The notes under the pieces: generated by a model
What the model was told of the DNA's origin: nothing
The model's database searches: none
Seen by the model: only the letters and a program-made list of their open reading frames with translations
Program-made: the position numbers and the translations under genes
Source of the DNA: Phocaeicola coprocola DSM 17136
Lineage (GTDB): Bacteria; Bacteroidota; Bacteroidia; Bacteroidales; Bacteroidaceae
Direction: 5' to 3'
Assembly: GCF_000154845.1 (NCBI RefSeq)
Contig: NZ_DS981512.1
Coordinates: 80,194-144,193, forward strand
DNA: 64,000 bases
In this document: positions 1-9,951 of the stretch, in pieces
How positions within the stretch are numbered: position 1 is the first letter of the stretch
Layout of the letters: every line of letters starts with the position of its first letter

Positions 1-1042
1 CACTTGCGGTCATGGCCCCTCCGAAGCACATGGAGCATAGTATCAGCCAGATCGTGTTTGTCATGCCTGCCATTCCCCGTGTGGCAACGAGCTCTGTCAG
101 AGCTGCATTACCGGTTTCAAGATTGGTACTTCCGTAACAGGTTATCATCACTCCTTTAAACAAGTTTTCTTCTCCGGCAATTTCATTCAACAGGTTAGGT
201 TGGAAAATGATTGCTGCTATGCAGGCTAAAAATGTAGAAATCGTAAGAGTTATGATAGAAGGAACCTTTCGGGCTATCAGGATTCCGGTTACGACGGGGA
301 CGATAAGTAACCAGGGGGTAATGTTGAATTTGTTTTCCAGACTTATTGCTACTTCTGTCATATGCTCCATAGTATGGGCATTATGGGTGAATCCCATGAT
401 GGTAAACAGAATGAGTGTGATTACCAGTGAAGGGATGGTCGTGATGAGCATGTAGCGGATATGGCGGAACAAAGGAGTTTCCGTAATGGATGAGGCTAGA
501 ATCGTTGTTTCAGACAGTGGGGAGATTTTATCACCGAAGTAAGAGCCTGAAATGATTGCTCCAGCTATCCAGCCTTCGTGAAAACCTTGTGACTTGCCTA
601 TACCTAGCAATGCAATTCCGATGGTGGCGATTGTTGTCCACGAACTTCCTGTCATGACAGAGATAAGTACGCAGATGATGCAGGTAGATGTCAGAAAAAA
701 GTCTGGATGAATAATTTGCATTCCATAATAGATAAGTGTGGGAACAATACCGCTTATCATCCAGCTTCCACTCAGTGCTCCGATGATGAGCAGAATGATA
801 ATGGCTGTAGCAACCCCCGAAATATTGTTCGTTATGGCAAGTTCATAATCTTTCCATGGAATGCGGTAGAAAGCCATTCCTATAAATATACAGACAGCAG
901 TGGTTACCAGCAAGGAAATCTGACTACCGCCGTTTAGTGCGTCGCTCCCGAATGTACTGATGGTAGCAACTAACATGCATATCAGTATAATTATCGGTAA
1001 AAAAGAAATCAGTGGTGAAGGGAATTTTTTTATTGAATTCAT
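1..1042 (-). CDS. Na+/H+ antiporter, NhaC family (3' end beyond window)
   Basis: Integral membrane antiporter, expected to exchange protons for sodium at the inner membrane. It is not closed within the window because the C-terminus runs off the left edge. Read from the ATG at 1042 it starts MNSIKKFPSPLISFLPIII and contains many hydrophobic segments. NhaC-like stretches include a TGSSWTTIATIGIALLGIG segment and GSYFGDKISPLSETT, where the conserved polar residues of the ion path lie. About 347 residues are visible and the family is usually 450-500. A TATCTTTG promoter box lies at 1067-1074 on the minus strand, about 25 bases before the start, so it is probably its own transcription unit after the sulfotransferase terminator. 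Family assignment is firm. The ion specificity is inferred from the family. Confidence 0.85.
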   Translation of the reverse strand, partial: MNSIKKFPSPLISFLPIIILICMLVATISTFGSDALNGGSQISLLVTTAVCIFIGMAFYRIPWKDYELAITNNISGVATAIIILLIIGALSGSWMISGIVPTLIYYGMQIIHPDFFLTSTCIICVLISVMTGSSWTTIATIGIALLGIGKSQGFHEGWIAGAIISGSYFGDKISPLSETTILASSITETPLFRHIRYMLITTIPSLVITLILFTIMGFTHNAHTMEHMTEVAISLENKFNITPWLLIVPVVTGILIARKVPSIITLTISTFLACIAAIIFQPNLLNEIAGEENLFKGVMITCYGSTNLETGNAALTELVATRGMAGMTNTIWLILCSMCFGGAMTAS

Positions 1043-1066
1043 TATATCTTAATTGTTTAGCGGGCG

Positions 1067-1074
1067 CAAAGATA
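1067..1074 (-). promoter_or_regulatory. -7 box of the NhaC-family gene
   Basis: The minus strand reads TATCTTTG here, a full match to the Bacteroidetes -7 consensus TAnnTTTG, 25 bases upstream of the antiporter ATG. No clear -33 TTG is seen at the usual distance. Confidence 0.5.
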
Positions 1075-1174
1075 CAACAAATCTGTTTAAATATGCATTT
1101 TGAGTGGATAAAATGCGTGAAAATTTTAGATAAAATGCATGAATATGTATGTTTCTCGTGAAATGAAGGCATAA

Positions 1175-1262
1175 AAAAGACACAGACCTGATGCCTGAAC
1201 AAGTAAATTCTGATTGGGTGTTTGGCCGGAATTTACTTCTAAGCACAAAGTCTGTGTCTTTT
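1175..1262 (-). terminator. Double-stem terminator after the sulfotransferase gene
   Basis: Arms AAAAGACACAGAC (1175-1187) and its complement (1250-1262) form a 13-bp stem. A second perfect 10-bp inverted repeat AAGTAAATTC (1201-1210 with 1229-1238) nests inside it. The outer stem is A/T-flanked on both sides. It lies just after the sulfotransferase stop codon and ends the sulfonation operon. Confidence 0.7.
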
Positions 1263-1266
1263 ATAT

Positions 1267-2373
1267 TTAGAGTTTATATCCCCATTGGTCGAGAGCAAAC
1301 GACCAGTTCTTTTCTACCAGTTCTACCGTTTCAGGTTTGTACTGATATTGGTTTTTCTTGTAACCTTTCTTTTTGTTCACGTATGCTTCGATAGCAGGAC
1401 GAGCTTCGTCGAATCCAGGAATAGAAAGTTTCTGATAAATTTCCTGGGTCAGGTCGAAAGCATTCTTTTCATAGTCTTCGAATTTGACTTCTACCAGATT
1501 ACCTTCCGGAATGAATTTCTTGTCAGCTTCGTATTTATGATACAGTTTGGCATAAACAGAGAGGATGTTTTCTTGTAACTGTTCGTTGCTGATATCCTGT
1601 AATTTCAGCGGCTGGATGGTATTGGTGAAGAAGCTTCTTGTTGATTCGAATACCGTATATGGATTACGCATCAGGTAAATGAACTTGGCATTCGGGAACA
1701 TTTTTACCAGCTCTTTTACTCGTCCGGTGTGCGGAGGGTTCTTGCTTAAGAACTGTGTTCCGTGGGTATTCCATAAGGAGATTTTAATCAGTTTGGTAAA
1801 TGTTTCTTCGAATACTTTCAGCTCTTCATCACTGATGTCGTCAAACAACAGGTACTTGTCGGCATATTCTTGCATGTGCTTAGGCAAGAACCAGAAGTTG
1901 TAGTATGTGTACGGCATCATATTTGCCAGTGCAAATTCTTCTTCCTGAGGCAGATCGACAGCCAGCTCCATGTTGTCTGTCGGACGTTTGTCGGGCATCA
2001 GCCAGCTCATATTCTTTTTGAAGAACGGTTGTCCCCACATCATCAGGTGTGGAAATACAGTCTGGTATGTAGTGTTATAACCGAAGTGCTTGTCGCATGA
2101 AAAGACGTTATGCATGAAAGTTGTTCCGCTTCTCCAGTGTCCCAGGATAAATACCGGATCGTGTTCCAGCGGTTGGTTAGCAAGCAATTTTTCGTAACGC
2201 TTGTCTTGCAGCGGCTTTAAGGTAGAAAGCAGACGGCATACCGCCTTGGTGAGGCGGTATTTCCCTTTATATGTCTGATCTATCGTTCTACCTGCTGTTA
2301 TCTGGTTGAATGTTTTCCAGTCTGCACCTACAAGGGTATTGATAGGCAGTTTACTGAATTCAAGTAATCCCAT
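1267..2373 (-). CDS. PAPS-dependent sulfotransferase
   Basis: Transfers a sulfonate group from PAPS to a hydroxylated acceptor in the cytoplasm. The 368-residue protein has the 5'-phosphosulfate loop GHWRSGTTFMHN near residues 78-89 and the 3'-phosphate motif FIYLMRNPYTVFES near residue 230, both hallmarks of the sulfotransferase family. It is the last gene of a run encoding sulfate uptake (probable), ATP sulfurylase (cysDN), APS kinase (cysC) and PAP phosphatase (cysQ), so its donor is made by its neighbours. Known: a Bacteroides thetaiotaomicron sulfotransferase in an equivalent cluster sulfonates cholesterol and related steroids. Inference: this is an orthologue with a steroid or lipid acceptor. 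The acceptor cannot be read from the sequence. No signal peptide is present. Confidence 0.9.
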   Translation of the reverse strand: MGLLEFSKLPINTLVGADWKTFNQITAGRTIDQTYKGKYRLTKAVCRLLSTLKPLQDKRYEKLLANQPLEHDPVFILGHWRSGTTFMHNVFSCDKHFGYNTTYQTVFPHLMMWGQPFFKKNMSWLMPDKRPTDNMELAVDLPQEEEFALANMMPYTYYNFWFLPKHMQEYADKYLLFDDISDEELKVFEETFTKLIKISLWNTHGTQFLSKNPPHTGRVKELVKMFPNAKFIYLMRNPYTVFESTRSFFTNTIQPLKLQDISNEQLQENILSVYAKLYHKYEADKKFIPEGNLVEVKFEDYEKNAFDLTQEIYQKLSIPGFDEARPAIEAYVNKKKGYKKNQYQYKPETVELVEKNWSFALDQWGYKL

Positions 2374-2403
2374 TTTATAAATTTAAGTTGATACTTTAAA
2401 AAC

Positions 2404-3909
2404 TTATTTTTTTACTTCGATGGCAATGCCTTGTCTGGACAATTCTTTTACAGCTTTGTCTATAGCTTCATAGTGTTCGGGAGCAATGCCCAGTTTAGGC
2501 AGGTCGAGAACTGGCAATTCCATCGTATTGTGCATATCCTTGTCTTCTACACGGTTCAGAATCATACCAACGGCACTGGTATTGTTGGTAATCGGGTCGA
2601 TGAGTATGAAAGAGCCGGTTGCCTTATTTTGGGTATAAGGGTCGAAGAACAGTTCTTTGGATGAGGTCAGTACAACGTGAGCAATCTGGTTCAACTGCAT
2701 AGGGATGTCTTCTTTGGTCAGACGTCCGTTTTCTACGCTCAGATGTTCCATTGTATTGATATCCACCTTGTATTTAATGCTGTCTACACGGGTGCGGCTG
2801 GTGTTGGTGGTTTGCTTCAGGAAGAATGATTTCTCCATGTCCATTTTTTCTTCATCCATCCATACCAGCATGGCTTCGAAGTTACGTCCTATCATAGGGA
2901 CATTATCCGGATGAACCAGCATTTCGCCACGTGATACGTCTATCTCGTCTTCCAGTGTCAGGGTTACCGACATTGGAGGATAAGCATAATCCAGTTCACC
3001 GTCGTAAGTAACAATGCTCTTTACTCGTGACTTCTTGCCTGAAGGCAATGCCATTACTTCATCTCCCTTACGTACAACTCCCGAAGCAACTTTGGCGCTG
3101 AATCCGCGGAAGTCAAGGTTTGGACGAAGTACATACTGTACCGGATAGCGGAAATCAGTCAGGTTGTGGTCGTTGCCGATGTGTACGGTTTCGAGGAATT
3201 CCAGCAGTGACGGACCGCTGTACCACGGAGTACGGTCGGATTTTTCAACCACGTTGTCACCGTCGAGTGCTGACAGCGGAATACAATTTACATCGGGTAC
3301 TCCCAGCGGGTCGATAAATGCCTTATAGTCGGCAACAATCTTGTCGAAGACTTCTTTGGAGAAATCTACCAGGTCCATTTTGTTGACTGCCAGAACTACG
3401 TGTTTGATTCCCAGCAGGGATACCAGATATGTATGGCGGCGAGTTTGTGTAATGACTCCTGTGCGGGCGTCAACAAGAATGATGGCAAGGTTAGCAGTAG
3501 AACCACCGGTAATCATGTTACGGGTATACTGTTCGTGTCCCGGAGTGTCGGCTATGATAAACTTACGGTTGTTGGTTGAAAAATAGCGGTATGCTACATC
3601 AATAGTAATACCTTGTTCACGTTCAGCTTTCAGTCCATCCAGCAGCAGAGCATAGTCGATGTGTTCTCCGGCATTTCCCATTCTCTTACTGTCACGTTCC
3701 AATGCGTCGAGCTGGTCTTCATACAGTTTCTTACTATCAAAGAGAAGGCGTCCGATAAGTGTAGACTTTCCATCATCTACCGATCCGGCTGTAAGAAAAC
3801 GGAGCAAGTCTTTCTGCTCGTCCTTTTCAAGAAATTCTTCGATAGACATAGTCCCTCTGGCTTCACCTTCCATTGGGTTTCCCGATTTGTTTTTATCTAG
3901 TTCTTCCAT
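2404..3909 (-). CDS. cysN: Sulfate adenylyltransferase subunit 1 (GTPase CysN)
   Basis: Large regulatory subunit of ATP sulfurylase. It couples GTP hydrolysis to formation of adenylyl sulfate by CysD. The 501-residue protein has an EF-Tu-like GTPase domain with G1 GSVDDGKST (residues about 43-51), G3 DTPGHEQY, G4 NKMD and a SAL G5, followed by beta-barrel domains. The N-terminus carries about 30 more residues than the E. coli protein. It has no fused APS kinase, consistent with a separate cysC three genes away from the sulfotransferase. It lies 14 bases downstream of cysD and 30 bases upstream of the sulfotransferase, within one operon. Confidence 0.95.
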   Translation of the reverse strand: MEELDKNKSGNPMEGEARGTMSIEEFLEKDEQKDLLRFLTAGSVDDGKSTLIGRLLFDSKKLYEDQLDALERDSKRMGNAGEHIDYALLLDGLKAEREQGITIDVAYRYFSTNNRKFIIADTPGHEQYTRNMITGGSTANLAIILVDARTGVITQTRRHTYLVSLLGIKHVVLAVNKMDLVDFSKEVFDKIVADYKAFIDPLGVPDVNCIPLSALDGDNVVEKSDRTPWYSGPSLLEFLETVHIGNDHNLTDFRYPVQYVLRPNLDFRGFSAKVASGVVRKGDEVMALPSGKKSRVKSIVTYDGELDYAYPPMSVTLTLEDEIDVSRGEMLVHPDNVPMIGRNFEAMLVWMDEEKMDMEKSFFLKQTTNTSRTRVDSIKYKVDINTMEHLSVENGRLTKEDIPMQLNQIAHVVLTSSKELFFDPYTQNKATGSFILIDPITNNTSAVGMILNRVEDKDMHNTMELPVLDLPKLGIAPEHYEAIDKAVKELSRQGIAIEVKK

Positions 3910-3923
3910 GATTTTCTGTTTTG

Positions 3924-4835
3924 TTAGAAGTATCCTTCACGTTTTTTCTGTTCCATACTAGCTTCCTGGTCGAAGTCGATGACGCGGGTTGTACGTTCAC
4001 TCTTGGTAGTAGTCATCATTTCTTCTACGATTTTTTCTATCGTGTCGGCTTCACTTTCGATAGCACCGGTCAGAGGCCAGCATCCCAGCGTACGGAAGCG
4101 GATTTTTTTCATTTCTATTTTATCGCGGTATTTTTCCGGCAAACGGTCGTCGTCTGGCATGATCAGCTGTCCGTCGATGTTGACAACCGGTCGTTCTTTG
4201 GCAAAATACAATGGAACGATAGGAATATTTTCCAGACGGATATACTGCCAGATGTCCAGTTCGGTCCAGTTGCTCAACGGGAATACACGAATACTTTCTC
4301 CTTTGCGGATACGGGTATTGTATATGTCCCAAAGTTCCGGACGCTGGTTTTTGGGATCCCACTGGTGAAATTCGTTACGGAAGGAGAAGATACGTTCTTT
4401 GGCACGTGACTTTTCTTCATCGCGACGGGCACCTCCGAAAGCTGCGTCAAACTTATATTTGTCGAGTGCATGTAGCAGAGCTTGTGTCTTCATCAGATCG
4501 GTATGTACTTTACTTCCGTGAGTAAACGGACCCACACCTGCGCGGAAAGCTTCCATGTTGCTTTCTACAATTAGGTTCCAGCCGTATTTTTTTGCGTACT
4601 CATCGCGGAATTGGATCATTTCTTTGAATTTCCATTTCGAATCAATGTGCATCAATGGAAATGGAACTTTTCCCGGAGCAAAAGCCTTTTCGGCAAGTCG
4701 TACCATTACAGATGAATCTTTTCCGATGCTGTATAGCATAACCGGATTTTCAAATTCGGCAGCCACCTCACGGATTATATGGATAGACTCGGCTTCGAGT
4801 TCTTTCAGGTGGCTTAATTTATATTCTTCTTTCAT
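3924..4835 (-). CDS. cysD: Sulfate adenylyltransferase subunit 2 (CysD)
   Basis: Catalytic subunit of ATP sulfurylase, making APS and pyrophosphate from ATP and sulfate with CysN. The PP-loop type motif [10 protein letters not shown] lies near residue 37 and the whole protein follows the CysD pattern ([20 protein letters not shown] at the N-terminus). The ATG at 4835 was chosen over the longer frame from 4895 because it gives 303 residues, the usual family length. The longer start would also lie on top of a TACTTTTG promoter box at 4893-4900. Gene order is cysC, cysD, cysN. Confidence 0.95.
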   Translation of the reverse strand: MKEEYKLSHLKELEAESIHIIREVAAEFENPVMLYSIGKDSSVMVRLAEKAFAPGKVPFPLMHIDSKWKFKEMIQFRDEYAKKYGWNLIVESNMEAFRAGVGPFTHGSKVHTDLMKTQALLHALDKYKFDAAFGGARRDEEKSRAKERIFSFRNEFHQWDPKNQRPELWDIYNTRIRKGESIRVFPLSNWTELDIWQYIRLENIPIVPLYFAKERPVVNIDGQLIMPDDDRLPEKYRDKIEMKKIRFRTLGCWPLTGAIESEADTIEKIVEEMMTTTKSERTTRVIDFDQEASMEQKKREGYF

Positions 4836-4892
4836 ATCTGAATTATGAATGTTTTTGTTCAAATTTTTGGATAAGTGAAAAACCGACTCGCA

Positions 4893-4900
4893 CAAAAGTA
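4893..4900 (-). promoter_or_regulatory. Internal -7 promoter box before cysD
   Basis: Minus-strand TACTTTTG matches TAnnTTTG, 57 bases upstream of the cysD ATG in the 122-base gap after cysC. It suggests cysD-cysN-sulfotransferase can be transcribed independently of the upstream genes. A -33 element is not clear. Confidence 0.45.
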
Positions 4901-4957
4901 CTCATATTATTTCATAAACCAGTAGTTTCTTGTGCAAAAGTCGTAGTCCTGACATGT

Positions 4958-5560
4958 TTACCGGGTTACTCTCGGCAGGATTAATTCCAGCAGTTTATTG
5001 ACTGATTCTTCTACGGAAAGTTTGGAAGTATCCAGTGAAAGAGCTGGGTGTTGCGGAGCTTCGAACGGTGCAGATATACCTGTAAAGTTCTTGATTTCTC
5101 CCTTGCGTGCCTTGGCATACAAACCTTTTACGTCGCGACGTTCGCATTCTTCGATAGGAGTGCTTACGTAAATTTCCATAAAATCTTCCTTACCTATAAT
5201 ATTTGCTGCCATTTCTCGAATGTCATTGTTCGGACTGATGAAGGCAGCAATGGTAATGATACCTGTATCGACAAACAGTTTGCCTATTTCGGCAATACGG
5301 CGGATGTTTTCTATACGGTCTTCGGCAGAAAATCCCAGATTATTATTGATTCCGCTGCGGATATTATCACCGTCCAGGATACGACAAAGTAATCCGCGCT
5401 TTTGAAGTTCACGCTCTAAAGCAATGGCGATAGTACTTTTTCCAGAGCCGCTCAGCCCGGTAAACCAAATCATTACGCTATGTTGTTTTAATAATTCTTC
5501 TTTATCAGAACGGCTTAGCATGCGGTCGAATATCGGGTAAATATGTTTAGTTTCTTCCAT
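4958..5560 (-). CDS. cysC: Adenylylsulfate kinase (CysC)
   Basis: Phosphorylates APS at the 3' position to give PAPS, the sulfonate donor. The 200-residue cytoplasmic kinase has the P-loop GLSGSGKST near residues 35-43, DGDNIRSGINNNLGFS in the APS-binding region, and the lid segment around FISPNNDIREMA, where most family members have an ISPFR sequence. It sits between the SLC13 permease (16 bases) and cysD. There is no reductase gene (cysH) in view, so the PAPS made here is more plausibly spent on sulfonation than on cysteine synthesis. Confidence 0.93.
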   Translation of the reverse strand: MEETKHIYPIFDRMLSRSDKEELLKQHSVMIWFTGLSGSGKSTIAIALERELQKRGLLCRILDGDNIRSGINNNLGFSAEDRIENIRRIAEIGKLFVDTGIITIAAFISPNNDIREMAANIIGKEDFMEIYVSTPIEECERRDVKGLYAKARKGEIKNFTGISAPFEAPQHPALSLDTSKLSVEESVNKLLELILPRVTR

Positions 5561-5576
5561 ATCGTTTGTTAGTTAA

Positions 5577-7142
5577 TTAAAAAGGCCATATTTGAGGTAT
5601 GACGAATACAGAAATTAAGAATGTGATAATATTCAATGGTAATCCGATTCGTACAAAATCAGTAAACTTATAGTTTCCAATACCTTGTACGATAAGATTT
5701 GTCTGGTAACCGATTGGAGTAGAGAAGCTCGCTGAAGCTGCCATACATATTACAACGAAGAAAGGCATCGGATTTACTCCCAGCTGCTGTGACAGAGAAA
5801 GAGCCAACGGGAAAGACAAAGCTGCCGCAGCATTGTTGGTTATCAGTTCTGTGAAGATATTGGTAATAATGAACAGTACGGCCAACAGAATATATGGACC
5901 ATGGCTTCGGCTGAGATCGATAATGTAACCTGCAAGCAAGTCAGCTACTCCGGAATTTTCCATTGCCTTGCTGATTGCAAAGGCACATGCGATGGTTATC
6001 AGGATATCCCATGAAATATATTTAGTGTATTTGCGAGGTGGGAATATCTTGGTCCATGCCATAATGACCGTTGTGATGGATACAAAGAAAAACATATCCA
6101 GCTTAATGCCTTCTGGCAGGAGTTTCTGTATAGCAGGTAATTCACCAATAGTTGCTCCTATGATCATAAAAAGCAATAGGAACAAGGCAAACCAGCGTTT
6201 CTTTTTTCCTGCCGGTTCATAATCTTTACCATTGGCAAGCATGATAAATACAGAAGATTCTCCCCAGGTCTTTACGAAACTGTCGTCGGCAAGTAATATC
6301 AGTGTGTCACCTTCACGGAAACGGATTTCGCTCAGGTCCTTATAGGTATTACCTCCTCGGCGGAGTTCTTTTACTTCTGCACCATAATGGCGTTTAAAGT
6401 CGAAATCGTTAACCCGCTTGTTAATACCGGGGAAACGTGCACCGATGACGGCTTCTACAGAATGGAGGGAGGGATTGTTTTCTTCTTCTTCATCTGACAG
6501 AGTTTCAGGACGGTCGGCCGGCAGAAGTTTACTAGAGAAAAGGAACAGGTAAATAATGCCTGCAATGGCTATGAAAATACCGACTTTCCCTAGCTCGAAC
6601 ATACTGAATCCTTTCATTCCGGATTCTTGTATCATACTGTGTACTACCAGGTTGGTTGAAGTACCTATCAGTGTACAGATACCTCCCAGGATAGTTACAT
6701 ACGACAGAGGTATCAGAAAATAGGTTGCGGGTAGTTTTACATAATTTGCCCATCTCTTGATAATAGGAGCAAAGATAACTACAACCGGAGTATTATTCAG
6801 AAAAGCTGAAATAAAAGCAATCGTGGGCAGCATGCGTGCCTGTGCCTTAAAAACAGTAGTCTGTGATTGAGGCAATAGCTTTTTTATAACTTGTGTCAGT
6901 GCACCACTTTGGCGGATACCTTCGCTTACCAGAAACAGCATGGCAACGGTGATCATACCTTTGTTGCTGAACCCTTCCAGCATTTCTTTAGGACTGAGGA
7001 TTCCGGTACAAAGGAATATGACAACGACCGAGAATAGAATCATTCCCGGACGCATCTTATCCATTATCAGCGCAGTCAGCATGGCAACAAGCGCGACAAG
7101 TACAATAATAACTTCTAATGTCATAAATAGGTTATTCGGCAA
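5577..7142 (-). CDS. SLC13 (DASS) family permease with TrkA-C domain, probable sulfate transporter
   Basis: Inner-membrane anion:sodium symporter family protein of 521 residues. It has hydrophobic segments in two blocks (about 1-200 and 320-521) flanking a soluble RCK/TrkA-C type domain around residues 225-300 (VIGARFPGINKRVNDFDFKR). It carries DASS-type signature stretches such as FLNNTPVVVIFAPII and ITNNAAAALSFPLALSL, which contain the paired SNT/TNN-like motifs. The start at 7142 overlaps the cysQ stop by 11 bases. A second Met at 7124 is also possible. Position inside the cys operon makes sulfate the probable substrate; family members also carry dicarboxylates, so this is inference from context. 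Confidence 0.85.
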   Translation of the reverse strand: MPNNLFMTLEVIIVLVALVAMLTALIMDKMRPGMILFSVVVIFLCTGILSPKEMLEGFSNKGMITVAMLFLVSEGIRQSGALTQVIKKLLPQSQTTVFKAQARMLPTIAFISAFLNNTPVVVIFAPIIKRWANYVKLPATYFLIPLSYVTILGGICTLIGTSTNLVVHSMIQESGMKGFSMFELGKVGIFIAIAGIIYLFLFSSKLLPADRPETLSDEEEENNPSLHSVEAVIGARFPGINKRVNDFDFKRHYGAEVKELRRGGNTYKDLSEIRFREGDTLILLADDSFVKTWGESSVFIMLANGKDYEPAGKKKRWFALFLLLFMIIGATIGELPAIQKLLPEGIKLDMFFFVSITTVIMAWTKIFPPRKYTKYISWDILITIACAFAISKAMENSGVADLLAGYIIDLSRSHGPYILLAVLFIITNIFTELITNNAAAALSFPLALSLSQQLGVNPMPFFVVICMAASASFSTPIGYQTNLIVQGIGNYKFTDFVRIGLPLNIITFLISVFVIPQIWPF

Positions 7143-7944
7143 TGAACCATGGATTTAACAAGTCTTCTTTATTGTATACCAAAGGATGTTGGGTGCCGGT
7201 CTGATAGACTTCTTTTCCCATGGCACGAATTATGGCGTGACCGGCAGCGGTATCCCATTCCATAGTAGGAGCAAAACGGGGATATACGTCTGCTTTTCCT
7301 TCAGCTATCAGACAGAGCTTCAGTGAACTACCTTTCGATACGGTTTCCACTTCTTGATGTTTTTGCTTCATCTCTTCGATATAAGCCTCTGTTTCCGGCG
7401 TAAGGTGAGAGCGGGATGCAACTATTATGAAACTGCTTCGCTGCGCTTCTTCCTGATAGGGCAGACGATGTGCCTTGCTGATAAGGCTGTCGACTGTTTC
7501 CTCTGAATCCAATTGAGTGATATGCTCTATTTTGTAAGCTCCGTACTGGCTGTCGGCAAAGTATAATTCCTCTTTTACAGGAATATAGATAACTCCTGCT
7601 TCCGGCTTTCCATTTTTTACATAAGCAATGTTGACGGTAAATTCTCCGTTACGTTTAATAAACTCTTTAGTTCCGTCCAACGGATCAACAATCCAAAGTT
7701 CATTCCAGCTTTGCCGTTCTTCAACCGGAATTTTTTTCCCTTCTTCGCTGAGAACAGGATAAGGAGTTGAAGCTAATCGTGCTGCAATGACCATATGCGA
7801 CTTGCGGTCGGCGATAGTCAGTGGTGAGTTATCTGCTTTTTTCTCTATCTCAAAATCCGCGTTAGGATCGGTGTATACACTCATTATTTCTGATCCGGCT
7901 TCCAGTGATGCGCGGATGGCTGTAAGTAATAAATTCTTGTCCAT
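7132..7944 (-). CDS. cysQ: 3'(2'),5'-bisphosphate nucleotidase (CysQ)
   Basis: Hydrolyses PAP, the inhibitory product of PAPS-dependent sulfotransferases, to AMP. The inositol-monophosphatase fold metal motifs are visible: SEEGK (metal-binding Glu), WIVDPLDGTKEF and, near the C-terminus, EWDTAAGHAI. The ATG at 7944 (MDKNLLLTAIRASLEAGSEI) gives 270 residues. The frame extends ten residues further upstream with no family support. It is the first gene of the sulfonation group, and pairing it with a sulfotransferase fits PAP clearance. Confidence 0.93.
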   Translation of the reverse strand: MDKNLLLTAIRASLEAGSEIMSVYTDPNADFEIEKKADNSPLTIADRKSHMVIAARLASTPYPVLSEEGKKIPVEERQSWNELWIVDPLDGTKEFIKRNGEFTVNIAYVKNGKPEAGVIYIPVKEELYFADSQYGAYKIEHITQLDSEETVDSLISKAHRLPYQEEAQRSSFIIVASRSHLTPETEAYIEEMKQKHQEVETVSKGSSLKLCLIAEGKADVYPRFAPTMEWDTAAGHAIIRAMGKEVYQTGTQHPLVYNKEDLLNPWFIAE

Positions 7945-8056
7945 ATTATCTAAATCGTTGTAAAATAACAACATTTTATCCTATTGTTAGTAGTTTAATC
8001 TTCGCTTTTTTTGGCCTTCGTCATTGTTTATAACTTCTTTTAAGCAGAAACCGCTT

Positions 8057-9721
8057 TTATTCGAGTGGTTTTATCTCTTTCGACTGCTTCCATACTCGTA
8101 GCATATAATACGCGCAATGAGTAAATGCAAATATGAACGAAATAGTCAATAATGTTTTGTCTGCATCCCATCCTACGGTTTGCTGATGCCATAATCCGGT
8201 AATGATACATAGTACAGACAGAGCAAGTCCTAAGATATTTAATACGATATCTCCTTTACGATGTGCTTGTCCCGGTTCCAGCTTGCTGTATTTTCTACCA
8301 TACGAAGCATATACATCCAGACCTATCAACATCCAGAGAACAAGTCTTATCCATGTGTCGGCCGGAAGAAAACACATCATACACAGGCAGGTAAGGATAC
8401 CCATAATAGGAACGAAGGGGACGAACGGTGTCTTGAAGGTACGGTGCACATTGGGCATGGTTTTTCGTACGATTAATACAGCTGCACATACTAATGTGAA
8501 TGCAAGCAGTGTTCCTATACTTGTCATTTCTCCTGCCACTTGGGCTGGCACAAATCCGGCCAGCAGGCTGACTACAATCATAAAGAGGAAATTACTATGT
8601 ACAGGAGTGCGGAAACGCTCGTTGATGCGTGAGAAAAATGGAGGCAACAGTCCGTCATGGCTCATGCTTAAAAATACGCGGCTTTGTCCGAGTAATGTTA
8701 CCATGATGACCGAGCAGTATCCGAAGAGAATGGCAAGAATGATGGCTTTATTCAGCCATGGATAGGCTTGCACGAATACACCTGCTGCATTTATACTTCC
8801 CATATGTTCGATAGCTACTGCCACGGGAGCGATACCTTCTTGTCCTTTGAATTCTGTATAGTGTGCTACTCCTGTCATGACATGTGCAAACAGAATGTAC
8901 AGGATGGTACATACCAGCAGAGAAACGAGGATTCCGATAGGCATGTTTCGTTGTGGATTTCGGGTTTCCTGAGCAGCAGTGCTTACTGCATCGAAGCCTA
9001 GAAAAGCGAAGAATACGATGGCTGCTCCACGCAATATGCCGGAAATGCCGAACTCTCCAAGTTTACCTGTATTCTCTGGAATATAAGGCACATAATTTTC
9101 TGCTTGAATGAATTTCCAGCCGAGAATAACAAATACCAGAATAACACCTATTTTCAGGAAAACAATAAATCCGTTGAATAAAGAACTGCCTGCTATGCCA
9201 CGCATCAGAATCAGGCTCATGAGTACTACTATCAGCATGGCAGGAATATTGACTATACCTCCATCCCACGGACATGCACTGAGGGCATGTGGCAACTCAA
9301 TGCCTATACCTTGCAGAAAGACAACCAGATAACGGCTCCAGCTGATGCTGACGGTCGTTGCTGCTACGGTATACTCCAATACGAGGTCCCAGCCTATAAT
9401 CCAGGCTATCAGTTCTCCCATTGTTGCATACGAATAGGTGTAAGCACTTCCTGCTACTGGAATCATGGATGCAAATTCTGCATAACACAATCCGGCGAAA
9501 CAGCAACCTATGGCTGCAACGATAAAGGATAAAGTAATGGCCGGGCCTGTATATTCGGAAGCTACGGTTCCGGTAATGGAAAATAGTCCGGCTCCAATAA
9601 TGACACCTACTCCCAAAGCTACCAGGCTGACTGGTCCGAGTACACGTTTCAACGTTTTACTACCCGACTGCTGTGCTTCTGCTTGTAGGGTTTCAATACT
9701 TTTTCTTATAAATAATCCCAT
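8057..9721 (-). CDS. APC superfamily amino-acid permease (CAT-like)
   Basis: Inner-membrane amino-acid transporter of 554 residues with about 12-14 hydrophobic segments. It has the APC signature GVGVIIGAGLFSITG in the first helix (about residues 37-51) and GFDAVSTAAQETRNPQRNMP in helix 6, as in cationic amino-acid transporters of the YhdG/CAT type. It is likely a separate unit from cysQ, with a TATCTTTG box upstream at 9753-9760. The substrate is not determined by sequence. No sulfur-specific feature was seen, so it may be unrelated to the downstream cys genes. Confidence 0.88.
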   Translation of the reverse strand: MGLFIRKSIETLQAEAQQSGSKTLKRVLGPVSLVALGVGVIIGAGLFSITGTVASEYTGPAITLSFIVAAIGCCFAGLCYAEFASMIPVAGSAYTYSYATMGELIAWIIGWDLVLEYTVAATTVSISWSRYLVVFLQGIGIELPHALSACPWDGGIVNIPAMLIVVLMSLILMRGIAGSSLFNGFIVFLKIGVILVFVILGWKFIQAENYVPYIPENTGKLGEFGISGILRGAAIVFFAFLGFDAVSTAAQETRNPQRNMPIGILVSLLVCTILYILFAHVMTGVAHYTEFKGQEGIAPVAVAIEHMGSINAAGVFVQAYPWLNKAIILAILFGYCSVIMVTLLGQSRVFLSMSHDGLLPPFFSRINERFRTPVHSNFLFMIVVSLLAGFVPAQVAGEMTSIGTLLAFTLVCAAVLIVRKTMPNVHRTFKTPFVPFVPIMGILTCLCMMCFLPADTWIRLVLWMLIGLDVYASYGRKYSKLEPGQAHRKGDIVLNILGLALSVLCIITGLWHQQTVGWDADKTLLTISFIFAFTHCAYYMLRVWKQSKEIKPLE

Positions 9722-9752
9722 TTTGAAGTATTTGCTTGAATGTTATAGGTTG

Positions 9753-9760
9753 CAAAGATA
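9753..9760 (-). promoter_or_regulatory. -7 box of the APC permease gene
   Basis: Minus-strand TATCTTTG, a full TAnnTTTG match, 32 bases before the permease ATG. The -33 region has no clear TTG. Confidence 0.5.
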
Positions 9761-9815
9761 GTATTTATTCTGGATGTGTGACTCTTTTTTATATGTATCT
9801 TGTTGATATATACAG

Positions 9816-9877
9816 AAAAACGTCCTGATGTTTTGGGTAAATTATATGTACTTTAACCAAAACTATCAGGACGTTTT
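9816..9877 (-). terminator. Terminator of the RND efflux operon
   Basis: Near-perfect inverted repeat AAAAACGTCCTGAT...ATCAGGACGTTTTT (9816-9836 with 9857-9877, one bulged base) with a 20-base loop. It ends in T on the minus strand, 75 bases after the tolC-like stop. Confidence 0.75.
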
Positions 9878-9951
9878 TGTTATTATTTGTGCTGATTGAA
9901 AGATTGTTTATATAAAGGATACTTGCATTGTTTATGAGTCTGCGAATGTTT

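Noticed and set aside
3921..4409. 162-residue plus-strand frame over cysD
   Set aside because: Shadow of cysD, which is certain by motif and length.
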